Shown: in pieces, positions 16,834 to 23,237 of the stretch | How positions within the stretch are numbered: the stretch's first letter is position 1 | Layout: the number at the start of each line of letters is the position of its first letter | Assembly: GCA_045654025.1 (NCBI GenBank) | Contig: JAZOMO010000024.1 | Location: 1 to 31,262, forward strand | Direction of reading: 5' to 3' | From: Scatosoma sp045654025 | Lineage (GTDB): Bacteria > Bacillota > Clostridia > Christensenellales > Borkfalkiaceae | DNA: 31,262 nucleotides | Notes under the pieces: generated by a model | What the model was told of the DNA's origin: nothing | What the model saw: the letters and a program-made list of their open reading frames with translations, nothing else | Databases searched by the model: none | Translations under genes and position numbers: made by a program

Positions 16834-17456
16834 TGGCGAGAAAGGTTTGGAATGCAGACGAAAAGTTGCAATATGAACGGGCTTTGCAGGCAAAGGGTTT
16901 TCAATATATCGCAGGGGTTGACGAAGTGGGCAGAGGCCCTCTGGCTGGCCCCGTCGTGTGCGCGGCGGTGATTATGCCGATTGAGGAGGCAGACCTCATC
17001 GTTGGTGTGGACGATAGTAAAAAGCTCTCTGCAAAAAAGCGTGAGGAGCTTGCGAAAAAAATCAAAGAAAAGGCAATTGCCTATACCGTGTACGAGGTCA
17101 GCGAGAAAATGATTGACGAAATCAACATTTTAGAGGCGACCAAGCTTGGCATGAAAAAGGCGATTGAGGGGCTGGAAATTCAGCCTGACGTGGTACTTAC
17201 CGACGGCAATATGACGATTGACGTTCCCCAACGTCAGCACAGCATCATCAAGGGGGATGCGCTCTCCTATTCTATCGGCGCGGCGAGCATCGTTGCCAAA
17301 GTACATCGTGATGCGATGATGGACGAGTATGCAAAGCAGTACCCTGCCTATGCCTTCGACAGCAACAAGGGGTACGGTACGGCGGCGCACATTCAGGCGA
17401 TTAAGGAGCAAGGCTTATGCCCGATACACAGACGGACCTTCACAAAAAACTTTTAG
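16833..17456 (+). CDS. rnhB: Ribonuclease HII
   Basis: Removes ribonucleotides from DNA and RNA-DNA hybrids. The 207-residue protein contains GVDEVGRGPLAGPVV, with the first catalytic Asp-Glu pair, then DDSKKLSAKKRE, VLTDGN and SIGAASIVAKVHRD, which supply the remaining acidic ligands, and SNKGYGTAAHIQAI. It shares one base with the rbgA stop codon and overlaps yraN by 40 bases. Confidence 0.96.
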   Translation: MARKVWNADEKLQYERALQAKGFQYIAGVDEVGRGPLAGPVVCAAVIMPIEEADLIVGVDDSKKLSAKKREELAKKIKEKAIAYTVYEVSEKMIDEINILEATKLGMKKAIEGLEIQPDVVLTDGNMTIDVPQRQHSIIKGDALSYSIGAASIVAKVHRDAMMDEYAKQYPAYAFDSNKGYGTAAHIQAIKEQGLCPIHRRTFTKNF

Positions 17457-17767
17457 GAAAGCAAGGGGAAAAGCTTGCGGAACAGTACCTCAAAAAGCAG
17501 GGCTATAAGCTGTTAAAACGCAACTATACAACCCCGTACGGCGAGGCGGATTTGGTGTTTTTGGACGGCAAAGAGGTCGTGTTTGTAGAGGTAAAAACCC
17601 GCACGAGCGCCGACTTTGCCACGGCAAAGCAGGCGGTCAACGCCGACAAGCAGGCAAGGTACCGCAAGATTGCCCTGCATTACGGAAAGGGGATAGAGCC
17701 GAACGCACGCTTTGACGTAATCGAGGTGTACCCTGACGAAATCGTGCATATCCCGAATGCTTTTTAA
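17417..17767 (+). CDS. YraN / UPF0102 family putative endonuclease
   Basis: A 116-residue protein of the restriction-endonuclease-like fold: GKQGEKLAEQYLKKQGY, then NYTTPYGEADLVFLDGKEVVFVEVKTRT, where the E-x-D and E-V-K residues form the PD-(D/E)XK-type site. Its cellular role is not firmly established. The family is very often next to rnhB, as here. The ATG lies inside rnhB and is preceded by AAGGAG at a suitable distance, supporting the 40-base overlap. It is the last gene before the operon terminator. Confidence 0.9.
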   Translation: MPDTQTDLHKKLLGKQGEKLAEQYLKKQGYKLLKRNYTTPYGEADLVFLDGKEVVFVEVKTRTSADFATAKQAVNADKQARYRKIALHYGKGIEPNARFDVIEVYPDEIVHIPNAF

Positions 17768-17799
17768 AGGACGGACAAGATACTATTATAAAATATGCC

Positions 17800-17829
17800 A
17801 ACTCCCTTCGGGGAGTTTTTCTTTTTTTT
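17800..17829 (+). terminator. Terminator of the asnS-yraN operon
   Basis: AACTCCC (17800-17806), a TTCG tetraloop, GGGAGTT (17811-17817), then a long T tract interrupted by one C. The C(UUCG)G loop is unusually stable. Confidence 0.93.
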
Positions 17830-17851
17830 AAAAAGACAAGACGGGAGAAAC

Positions 17852-17896
17852 TTCGACGATTTTCGCCATAAAAAGCCCTTCCAAATCCGTTATAAT
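17852..17896 (+). promoter_or_regulatory. Probable Spo0A-activated sigmaA promoter of spoIIGA-sigE
   Basis: TATAAT at 17891-17896 has no sigmaA -35 at 17 bp. Instead two 0A-box-like heptamers, TTCGACG (17852-17858) and TTCGCCA (17862-17868), each match TTCGACA at 6 of 7 positions and are exactly 10 bp apart. The downstream box ends 22 bp before the -10. This is the layout known for the B. subtilis spoIIG promoter, where Spo0A boxes overlap a -35 displaced to a 22-bp spacing. Confidence 0.7.
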
Positions 17897-17918
17897 GGGC
17901 AGAGCGGAGGAAGGTGGG

Positions 17919-18716
17919 GTGGAAATTTACCTTGAGGATGCGATTATTGAAAATTTTTTGCTGGACGGGGCGTTATTATATTTGGCGATGTCTGCGGCTC
18001 GGCAGGAGGTTGTTTGGTGGCGAATCGTTCTTGGCGGCGTGGCTGGGGCGGTGTTTGCCGTGCTGTTTCCCTTTCTCCCCTTTCCCGCTTGGCTAAACTA
18101 TACAATCAAGCTTTTGGCTGGCGGGGCGCTCGTTCTTATCGCCTTAAAACGGCAAAAACATAGGGGCAGGTATGCGTTGACTCTTGCCTTATTCTATGGG
18201 TTGTCATTTTGCTTTGGCGGTGGACTGGTGGCGATTTTAGAGGGTTTTCAAATTCCGTACTACACGGCGGTGGGAGGTGGAATACTCACGAAAATCCCCG
18301 TCGGGGGCTTACTGGCGGCGGTGGCGGTATTCGTTGGCTTGATAAAATGGGGAGTTGCAAAATTATATGAAAGAAAGCGCGCGTGCGCGCATATAGTATG
18401 TTGTGAGGTCGCGCACGGACAAACCCGATGTAAGCTGAAAGGCTTGGTGGACACGGGCAATCGAGCCACTTGTGATGGCAAACCCGTCTGCTTTGCGTCT
18501 CCAGACCTATTATATCGGCTGTTTGGGGTGTCGCCGCCCTGCCGTTATATCACCGTCAGCACGGTGTCGGGGGAAAAGCGCGTAGGCCTATATGCGGTAG
18601 ACCAGGTTTGGGTGTTTGTCGGTAAGGGGAAAAAGCGGATAGAGGGCGCGTATTTATCTGCTTCGATACATATGTCAGGAAAGGAGTACCAGCTGCTGTT
18701 GCCGCCGCTGGAATAG
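17919..18716 (+). CDS. spoIIGA: Sporulation sigma-E factor processing peptidase SpoIIGA
   Basis: Membrane-embedded aspartic protease that cleaves pro-sigmaE in the mother cell after the SpoIIR signal from the forespore. The N-terminal part has about five hydrophobic helices (to about residue 148). The C-terminal domain carries LKGLVDTGNRATC, with the catalytic DTGN at 178-181. GTG 17919 is the start: GGAGG sits 8 bases upstream and the N-terminus VEIYLEDAIIENFLLD matches the family (MKIYLDV type). An in-frame ATG at 17895 is rejected because it overlaps the -10 box. The product has 265 residues. sigE starts 12 bases after the stop. Confidence 0.95.
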   Translation: MEIYLEDAIIENFLLDGALLYLAMSAARQEVVWWRIVLGGVAGAVFAVLFPFLPFPAWLNYTIKLLAGGALVLIALKRQKHRGRYALTLALFYGLSFCFGGGLVAILEGFQIPYYTAVGGGILTKIPVGGLLAAVAVFVGLIKWGVAKLYERKRACAHIVCCEVAHGQTRCKLKGLVDTGNRATCDGKPVCFASPDLLYRLFGVSPPCRYITVSTVSGEKRVGLYAVDQVWVFVGKGKKRIEGAYLSASIHMSGKEYQLLLPPLE

Positions 18717-18728
18717 AGAGGTGAAAAA

Positions 18729-19451
18729 ATGGGATTGAGAGAGATTGTCAATATTTTTTTGGATTATTTCCACGCGGTCGAGGTAAAGCCGACGGTGGAT
18801 TATGTTTGCGGTGGGGGCGAGGCTTTGCCAAGACCCTTGTCTGCCGAGGAAGAAGGGGAGGCTTTGCGGCTATTGTTCGCAGGAGAAAGCGAGGCGGAAG
18901 AGGCGAAAAGCAAGCTCATCCAACACAATTTAAGGTTGGTGGTGTATATTGCGAAAAAATTCGACAATACTTCCGTTGACCCCGACGATTTAATTTCTAT
19001 CGGCACGATAGGTCTCATCAAAGCGGTTAATTCCTTCCGTGTGGACAAAAATATCAAGCTAGCAACCTATGCCTCTCGGTGCATTGAAAACGAGATTTTG
19101 ATGTATCTTCGCCGCACTAGCAAACTGCGTACGGAGATTTCCTTTGACGAGCCGTTAAACACCGATTTTGACGGCAACGAGCTACTGTTATCCGACGTCT
19201 TAGGACTTTCTGCGGAAACGGTCTACGGCGAATTAGAGGGGGAAGTGGAACGCCAACAGCTGAAAGATGCCTTGGAAAAGCTGACGGAACGGGAGCGAAA
19301 AATCATGTATTTGCGCTTTGGGCTGTTTGGGGGCGAGGAGATGACGCAAAAGGACGTTGCCGACATCTTAGGCATTTCCCAAAGCTACATTTCACGCTTA
19401 GAAAAGAAGATTATTGCTCGATTAAAAAAGGAGCTTTCAAAAACATACTGA
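18729..19451 (+). CDS. sigE: RNA polymerase sporulation sigma factor E precursor
   Basis: Mother-cell sigma factor made as an inactive, membrane-associated pro-protein. The 240 residues align throughout with B. subtilis sigmaE, including NLRLVVYIAKKF, DLISIGTIGLIKAVNSF, ATYASRCIENEILMYLRR, SFDEPLN, DGNELLLSDVLG and the region 4 helix-turn-helix TQKDVADILGISQSYISRLEKKI. The first 28 or so residues (MGLREIVNIFLDYFHAVEV onward) form the pro-sequence, shorter in basic residues than in B. subtilis but still amphipathic; cleavage is expected just before the GGGEALPRPLS segment. It forms an operon with its own protease, spoIIGA. Confidence 0.97.
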   Translation: MGLREIVNIFLDYFHAVEVKPTVDYVCGGGEALPRPLSAEEEGEALRLLFAGESEAEEAKSKLIQHNLRLVVYIAKKFDNTSVDPDDLISIGTIGLIKAVNSFRVDKNIKLATYASRCIENEILMYLRRTSKLRTEISFDEPLNTDFDGNELLLSDVLGLSAETVYGELEGEVERQQLKDALEKLTERERKIMYLRFGLFGGEEMTQKDVADILGISQSYISRLEKKIIARLKKELSKTY

Positions 19452-19452
19452 T

Positions 19453-19482
19453 GTATAAAAACTGGGATGGTTTTCCATACTA
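19453..19482 (+). promoter_or_regulatory. sigmaG-type (or sigmaF/G) promoter of sigG
   Basis: GTATA (19453-19457), an 18-bp spacer and CATACTA (19476-19482). The -10 is an exact fit to the sigmaG pattern CATWMTA and the spacing is exact; the -35 fits the sigmaF pattern GYWTA. Forespore autoregulation is the natural reading. Predicted start is near 19489, leaving a leader of about 64 bases. Confidence 0.72.
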
Positions 19483-19552
19483 AACGCATACCTGCCTAAC
19501 GGTTTTTCCTTAATTTCACGGCTTTTCTACATAAGAAAAAGGAGGAACAGAT

Positions 19553-20320
19553 ATGCAAAAGGTAGCCATTTGTGGGATTAGCGAGGCAGGCTTGCCAAAA
19601 CTGACGACGAGGGAAAATGAGGAACTGATGCTCCGCGCAAAGGCAGGGGATAGTTACGCGAGGGAGAAATTGATTGAAGGGAACTTACGGTTGGTGCTTT
19701 CCCTGATGAAACGGTTTCGCAGCCGCAACGCTTGTCAGGACGATTTGTTTCAGGCGGGCTGTTACGGTTTGATTAAGGCGATAGATAATTTCGATATCAG
19801 CATAGGGGTGCGTTTTTCCACCTACGCCGTGCCGATGGTCATCGGGGAGATGAAACGGTTTTTACGGGACGGAAACTCTCTTAGGGTGTCGCGCAGTATT
19901 CGTGACACCGCCTATCAGGTCTTGAAAGCAAGGGAGCGTATCGAGGAGCGTGACGAAGAGGCGACCATACAGAAAATCGCCGAGGAAATGCAGGTAAAGG
20001 AAAGTGAGGTTGTATACGCTTTAGATGCCATTTCTGACCCGATTTCGCTGTACGAGCCTGTGTATAACAAGGCAGGGGATACCTTACTTCTTATGGACCA
20101 GCTCTCCGACGAGAAAAACACCGACGAGATTTGGACGGAGCGTGTTGCCTTGCAAGCGGCGTTAGAGCGCCTTGGTCAGCGGGAAAAGAAGATTTTATTG
20201 CTCCGATATTACGAGGGAAAAACGCAGACGGAAATTTCCGAAGAAATCGGTATTTCGCAGGCGCAGGTTTCCCGCCTTGAAAAAACTGCCCTGCAATCCA
20301 TTCGCAAAAATATATCGTGA
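19553..20320 (+). CDS. sigG: RNA polymerase sporulation sigma factor G
   Basis: Late forespore sigma factor, 255 residues. The N-terminal motif KVAICGISEAGLPKL is the sigmaG hallmark (KVEICGV...LP in B. subtilis), separating it from sigmaF. NLRLVLSLMKRF, DDLFQAGCYGLIKAIDNFD, RFSTYAVPMVIGEMKRFLRD, DAISDPISLYEPVYN and the C-terminal helix-turn-helix EISEEIGISQAQVSRLEK follow. AAGGAGG lies 7 bases before the ATG. The position where B. subtilis sigmaG has Asn45, reported to be needed for inhibition by the anti-sigma factor Gin (CsfB), is Glu42 here. The sigE-sigG order is the usual one in spore formers. Confidence 0.96.
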   Translation: MQKVAICGISEAGLPKLTTRENEELMLRAKAGDSYAREKLIEGNLRLVLSLMKRFRSRNACQDDLFQAGCYGLIKAIDNFDISIGVRFSTYAVPMVIGEMKRFLRDGNSLRVSRSIRDTAYQVLKARERIEERDEEATIQKIAEEMQVKESEVVYALDAISDPISLYEPVYNKAGDTLLLMDQLSDEKNTDEIWTERVALQAALERLGQREKKILLLRYYEGKTQTEISEEIGISQAQVSRLEKTALQSIRKNIS

Positions 20321-20329
20321 AAAGAGAAG

Positions 20330-20358
20330 AAAAGGGTGGCGTGAAGCCACTCTTTTTT
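20330..20358 (+). terminator. Terminator of sigG
   Basis: AAAGGGTGGC (20331-20340) pairs with GCCACTCTTT (from 20346) through a five-base loop, one pair being G-T, followed by a run of six T. Confidence 0.88.
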
Positions 20359-20376
20359 GATATATAATCTTTCCAT

Positions 20377-20457
20377 AATCCTGCTTTGCAGGATTTCATC
20401 GCCCCCGCGATTTCATTCACTAAAGGTGAATTTCACTCGTTGAAAACGAATTTCATT
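20377..20457 (+). repeat. Tandem array of four small hairpins with ATTTCAY spacers
   Basis: Four short inverted repeats follow one another: AATCCTGC-TTT-GCAGGATT (20377-20395), ATCGC-CCCC-GCGAT (20398-20411), ATTCACT-AAA-GGTGAAT (20415-20431) and TCGTT-GAA-AACGA (20437-20449). Each is followed by ATTTCAT, or ATTTCAC after the third. The arm sequences differ while the spacer is conserved, so the unit is defined by structure plus spacer, not by arm sequence. It lies between the sigG terminator and the ylmC promoter region and encodes no protein. Confidence 0.75.
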
Positions 20458-20521
20458 CCTTTCACTTGGGACAGGCACGAAAGCTGTTTACGTTGCATAT
20501 AATGAGGTATGGGGGTGGGAT

Positions 20522-20824
20522 ATGGAGCTTAGCTTTAACGAACTTCGGAAAAAAGAGGTTGTGAATACGATGGACGGCAAAAAGCTGGGGCGAGTGTGCG
20601 ATTTGGTGTTCTGTTACCCAGAAAATCGCATTTTGGGGTTTGTCGTTCCCGGTAGCCGCGCCTTTGGGTTCAAACGAGAGGAATATTTTATTGATCTGAA
20701 AAACATCGTCAAAATCGGGGAAGACGTTATTTTGGTGAATATCGGTTTTAAAGGGCAACGGCCTGCAGTGAAAACAAACGCGCCGCCTGCGGAATGCAGG
20801 CGTTCCTTTGAGGAATGCGAATAA
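20522..20824 (+). CDS. ylmC: YlmC/YmxH family PRC-barrel sporulation protein
   Basis: A 100-residue protein with a single PRC-barrel-like domain: SFNELRKKEVVNTMDGKKLG, RVCDLVFCYPENRILGFVVPG, KREEYFIDLKNIVKIGEDVILVNI. The KIGEDVILV ending is characteristic of the YlmC/YmxH family. The family is linked to sporulation by conservation and location; its molecular function is not known. The gene lies just after sigE-sigG, the same neighbourhood as in Bacillus and Clostridium. The last 20 residues after the fold are a Cys- and Glu-containing tail of unknown relevance. TATAAT occurs at 20498-20503 but no good -35 was found, so the promoter type is undecided. Confidence 0.88.
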   Translation: MELSFNELRKKEVVNTMDGKKLGRVCDLVFCYPENRILGFVVPGSRAFGFKREEYFIDLKNIVKIGEDVILVNIGFKGQRPAVKTNAPPAECRRSFEECE

Positions 20825-20858
20825 AAAGGCTCTGTCATCTAGCCAAAAAAAAGAGATT

Positions 20859-20886
20859 ACGGGTATTGACAAAATACCCGTTTTTT
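20859..20886 (+). terminator. Terminator of ylmC
   Basis: ACGGGTATT (20859-20867), loop GACAA, AATACCCGT (20873-20881), then T through 20886. The perfect 9-bp stem overlaps the next promoter's -35. Confidence 0.9.
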
Positions 20887-20894
20887 GTTATACT
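20866..20894 (+). promoter_or_regulatory. sigmaA promoter embedded in the ylmC terminator
   Basis: TTGACA (20866-20871) straddles the stem and loop of the terminator; the spacer of exactly 17 bp holds the 3' arm and the T tract, and TATACT is at 20889-20894. Predicted start near 20901 gives the response-regulator mRNA a leader of about 148 bases. Confidence 0.8.
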
Positions 20895-21004
20895 GAAAAC
20901 ACAAAGTCGTTATTTTTTTGCATTTTCTGTGTAAAAGAAGAAAAAACGTCAAAATTTCATTTATCTTTCACAGTATTTTATGGTAAATTCTTGCGTTTGT
21001 CGGT

Positions 21005-21010
21005 TATAAT
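21005..21010 (+). promoter_or_regulatory. Possible second -10 element for the response regulator
   Basis: TATAAT lies 38 bases before the response-regulator start codon. The best -35 at suitable spacing is TGGTAA, which is poor. If used, it would need an activator, perhaps the regulator itself. The rest of 20895-21048 is AT-rich, with an imperfect CTGTGTAAAAG / CTTTCACAG inverted repeat but no gene. Confidence 0.35.
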
Positions 21011-21048
21011 CTAGACAAGGCAATACACGGGAAAAGGAAGTAAGGAAC

Positions 21049-21717
21049 ATGAGAGTTTTAATCGTGGACGACGAACGAATGATTCGTGAAGTGTTAAGAG
21101 AATATGTCATTCACGGCGGTTATGAGGCGGTGGAGGCATCGAACGGCGAAGAGGCAGTGCAACTTTGTCGGCAGATGGAATTTGATGTCGTCCTGATGGA
21201 CGTTATGATGCCGAAGATGGACGGGCTGGAGGCGGTGCGTCGGATTTTACGGGAGAAGGATGTGGCGGTGATTATGCTTTCGGCGCTGGGAGAGGAGTAC
21301 GACAAGCTTCGCGCGTTTGAACTTGGTGTGGACGATTACGTGACCAAGCCGTTTTCCCCCAAGGAAGTGTTGGCCCGTATTCATGCGGTGGCAAAGCGCC
21401 GCGCTGTAAAGGAGAAAAATCGCAGTAGTGGTCTGCAGTTCGAGGGACTTATGCTTGACCCGGAGGGCAGAAACGTCTACGTAAACGGGGAAAAGATTTC
21501 GCTGACCCCGAAGGAATACGAATTACTCTTTTATATGGCAAAGAACAAGGGGATTGCCCTGACGAGGGAGAGGCTTTTGTCCGAAGTGTGGGGTTTCGAC
21601 TTTTTTGGGGATGACAGAACGGTGGATACGCATATCAAAATGTTACGTTCCAACCTCAAGGAATATCGAAAATTCATCATTACGCTGCGTGGCTTAGGGT
21701 ATAAATTCGAGGCATAG
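21049..21717 (+). CDS. Two-component response regulator, OmpR/PhoB family
   Basis: A 222-residue regulator. The receiver domain has the acidic pocket VDDE (7-9), the phospho-acceptor Asp51 in VVLMDVMMPKMDG, the switch residue Ser in IMLSA (Thr or Ser is usual) and Lys in VTKPFSP. The winged-helix output domain covers about 130-222 (LTPKEYELLFYMAKNKG, RERLLSEVWGFDFFGDDRTVDTHI, LRGLGYKFEA). The kinase gene follows after 3 bases, so they are a cognate pair. Similar pairs include PhoP-PhoR- and YycF-like systems, but regulatory targets cannot be deduced; the adjacent membrane-protein gene is the only local candidate. Confidence 0.95.
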   Translation: MRVLIVDDERMIREVLREYVIHGGYEAVEASNGEEAVQLCRQMEFDVVLMDVMMPKMDGLEAVRRILREKDVAVIMLSALGEEYDKLRAFELGVDDYVTKPFSPKEVLARIHAVAKRRAVKEKNRSSGLQFEGLMLDPEGRNVYVNGEKISLTPKEYELLFYMAKNKGIALTRERLLSEVWGFDFFGDDRTVDTHIKMLRSNLKEYRKFIITLRGLGYKFEA

Positions 21718-21720
21718 AAC

Positions 21721-23226
21721 ATGGCAAGGAATGGTTGGCTGACAAAATGGAAAACGAAAAAACGGAAGACGAGTATGTTTTTCGTTCTTTGGGCTGTGTT
21801 TGCGGGTCTCTCGTTTCTCTTATTGTTGGTGTTTTCCTTAACCCAGCGCTTCGTTTTACGGGATACTTATCGGCAACAAGCAATTACCAGCTTAAACGAT
21901 AAGGGTGGCAGGATTCAGGAAGCTTTGCAAAAAACGCCCTCGGAGGAATTTAGCGGCAATTACGATGCTTTTTTGCGTTATTTGTCCATGCGCGAGGGGG
22001 TGCAAATTTGCATCTTGGACGAAGATGGGAATATATTGATGCCGCTGGAGGAAAATATCGACCCGACTTTGCCGCTTTGGAAGGAAAATTTTGATTTTTC
22101 CAAGGTGATTGAAACGCATAAAGAACAGCTTGCGAATGATGGCGCAACGGTGGAAAACCATAGAAGCGTTATCTATGCTGCCAGAGGTGGATTTGTATAC
22201 GGCGCGGCGTTGCCTGGGTACGACGGGCAGAGCGAGGATACCTATCTGTACGTGTATCAATCGTTGGAGCTGCTATTAGCGGTTGAAAGAGAGTTGGGCG
22301 TGCGGATGCTCTGGATTGCATTGTTCGTATTCGTGCTTTCGTTTGCGGCGTCCAGCGCGATCTCCGGGGTGCTGATTCGTCCTTTGGACGAAATTTCCGC
22401 CAAGGCGCAACGGTTGGCGCGCGGGGATTTCGAAGTGGACTTCCATGGTGAAGATTATTTCGAGGAGATGCAGGGCTTGTCCTCCTCCCTAAATTTTGCA
22501 AAGGACGAGTTGTCCAAAGCTGACCGCATGCAAAAGGAGCTAATCGCCAACGTTTCCCACGATTTTAAAACGCCGCTGACTATGATTAAGGCGTACGCGG
22601 AGATGCTGGTGGACTTCCATGGTGAGGATAAGGAGAAAAGAGAGCAAAGCGCGCAAATTATCATTGATGAAGCAGACCGTCTGGCGTCCCTCGTTTCGGA
22701 CGTTTTGGACCTTTCAAAAATCCGTTCGGGGATACAGGATCTTTCGTTGGAACCGTTCGATCTCTGCGAATATTGCTGTGAAATACTTACTCGGTTCGAC
22801 TATCTTTCTGAAAAACAGGGATATCGCTTCGAGGCGGAAATCGCGCAGGGGCTTTATACGGTAGCAGACAAGCAAAAAATCGGACAAGTGTTATACAATT
22901 TAATCGGCAATGCCGTCAACTACACGGGTAAAAACAAGAAGGTTCGCGTGGTGCTTAAGAAGGAAAAGGCAGCGATTTACTTTGCCGTCATGGACACGGG
23001 AAAGGGGATTAAAGACGAGGAACTGTCGGAGATTTGGGACAGATATTATCGTTCTGCCGAATCACATAAACGTCCCGTTAAAGGGACGGGCTTGGGGCTG
23101 TCAATCGTGAAAACGATTTTGGAAAGACACGGCTTTGAGTATGGTGTAGAAAGTATCGTAGGGGTAGGCAGTACCTTTTACGTATATTTCCCTTTGAGTG
23201 GGGAAGAAACGAATGAAGAGGAATAA
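21721..23226 (+). CDS. Sensor histidine kinase with HAMP domain
   Basis: A 501-residue membrane kinase. TM1 is near 19-42 and TM2 near 195-218, enclosing an extracytoplasmic sensor region of about 150 residues with PAS-like features (VQICILDEDGNILMP). A HAMP domain follows (IRPLDEISAKAQRLARGDF), then the H-box NVSHDFKTPLTMIK with His280, N-box LIGNAVNY, G1 DTGKGI and G2 GTGLGLSI. A DFHGED hexapeptide occurs twice, at about 240 in the HAMP region and again after the H-box helix, with nearly identical codons. It is a partner of the response regulator just upstream. The ligand is unknown. Confidence 0.95.
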   Translation: MARNGWLTKWKTKKRKTSMFFVLWAVFAGLSFLLLLVFSLTQRFVLRDTYRQQAITSLNDKGGRIQEALQKTPSEEFSGNYDAFLRYLSMREGVQICILDEDGNILMPLEENIDPTLPLWKENFDFSKVIETHKEQLANDGATVENHRSVIYAARGGFVYGAALPGYDGQSEDTYLYVYQSLELLLAVERELGVRMLWIALFVFVLSFAASSAISGVLIRPLDEISAKAQRLARGDFEVDFHGEDYFEEMQGLSSSLNFAKDELSKADRMQKELIANVSHDFKTPLTMIKAYAEMLVDFHGEDKEKREQSAQIIIDEADRLASLVSDVLDLSKIRSGIQDLSLEPFDLCEYCCEILTRFDYLSEKQGYRFEAEIAQGLYTVADKQKIGQVLYNLIGNAVNYTGKNKKVRVVLKKEKAAIYFAVMDTGKGIKDEELSEIWDRYYRSAESHKRPVKGTGLGLSIVKTILERHGFEYGVESIVGVGSTFYVYFPLSGEETNEEE

Positions 23227-23237
23227 AGGAGGAAGTT

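Noticed and set aside
17895..17918. ATG at 17895 as the SpoIIGA start
   Set aside because: It overlaps the TATAAT -10 box; GTG 17919 has a proper GGAGG and the family N-terminus.
20377..20457. CRISPR array
   Set aside because: Units are hairpins with different arms and a 7-base common spacer; there is no repeat of about 24-36 bases, no unique spacers and no cas gene.
20828..20844. Hairpin GGCT...AGCC next to an A run, as a minus-strand terminator
   Set aside because: Only four base pairs with a nine-base loop, and no minus-strand gene ends here.
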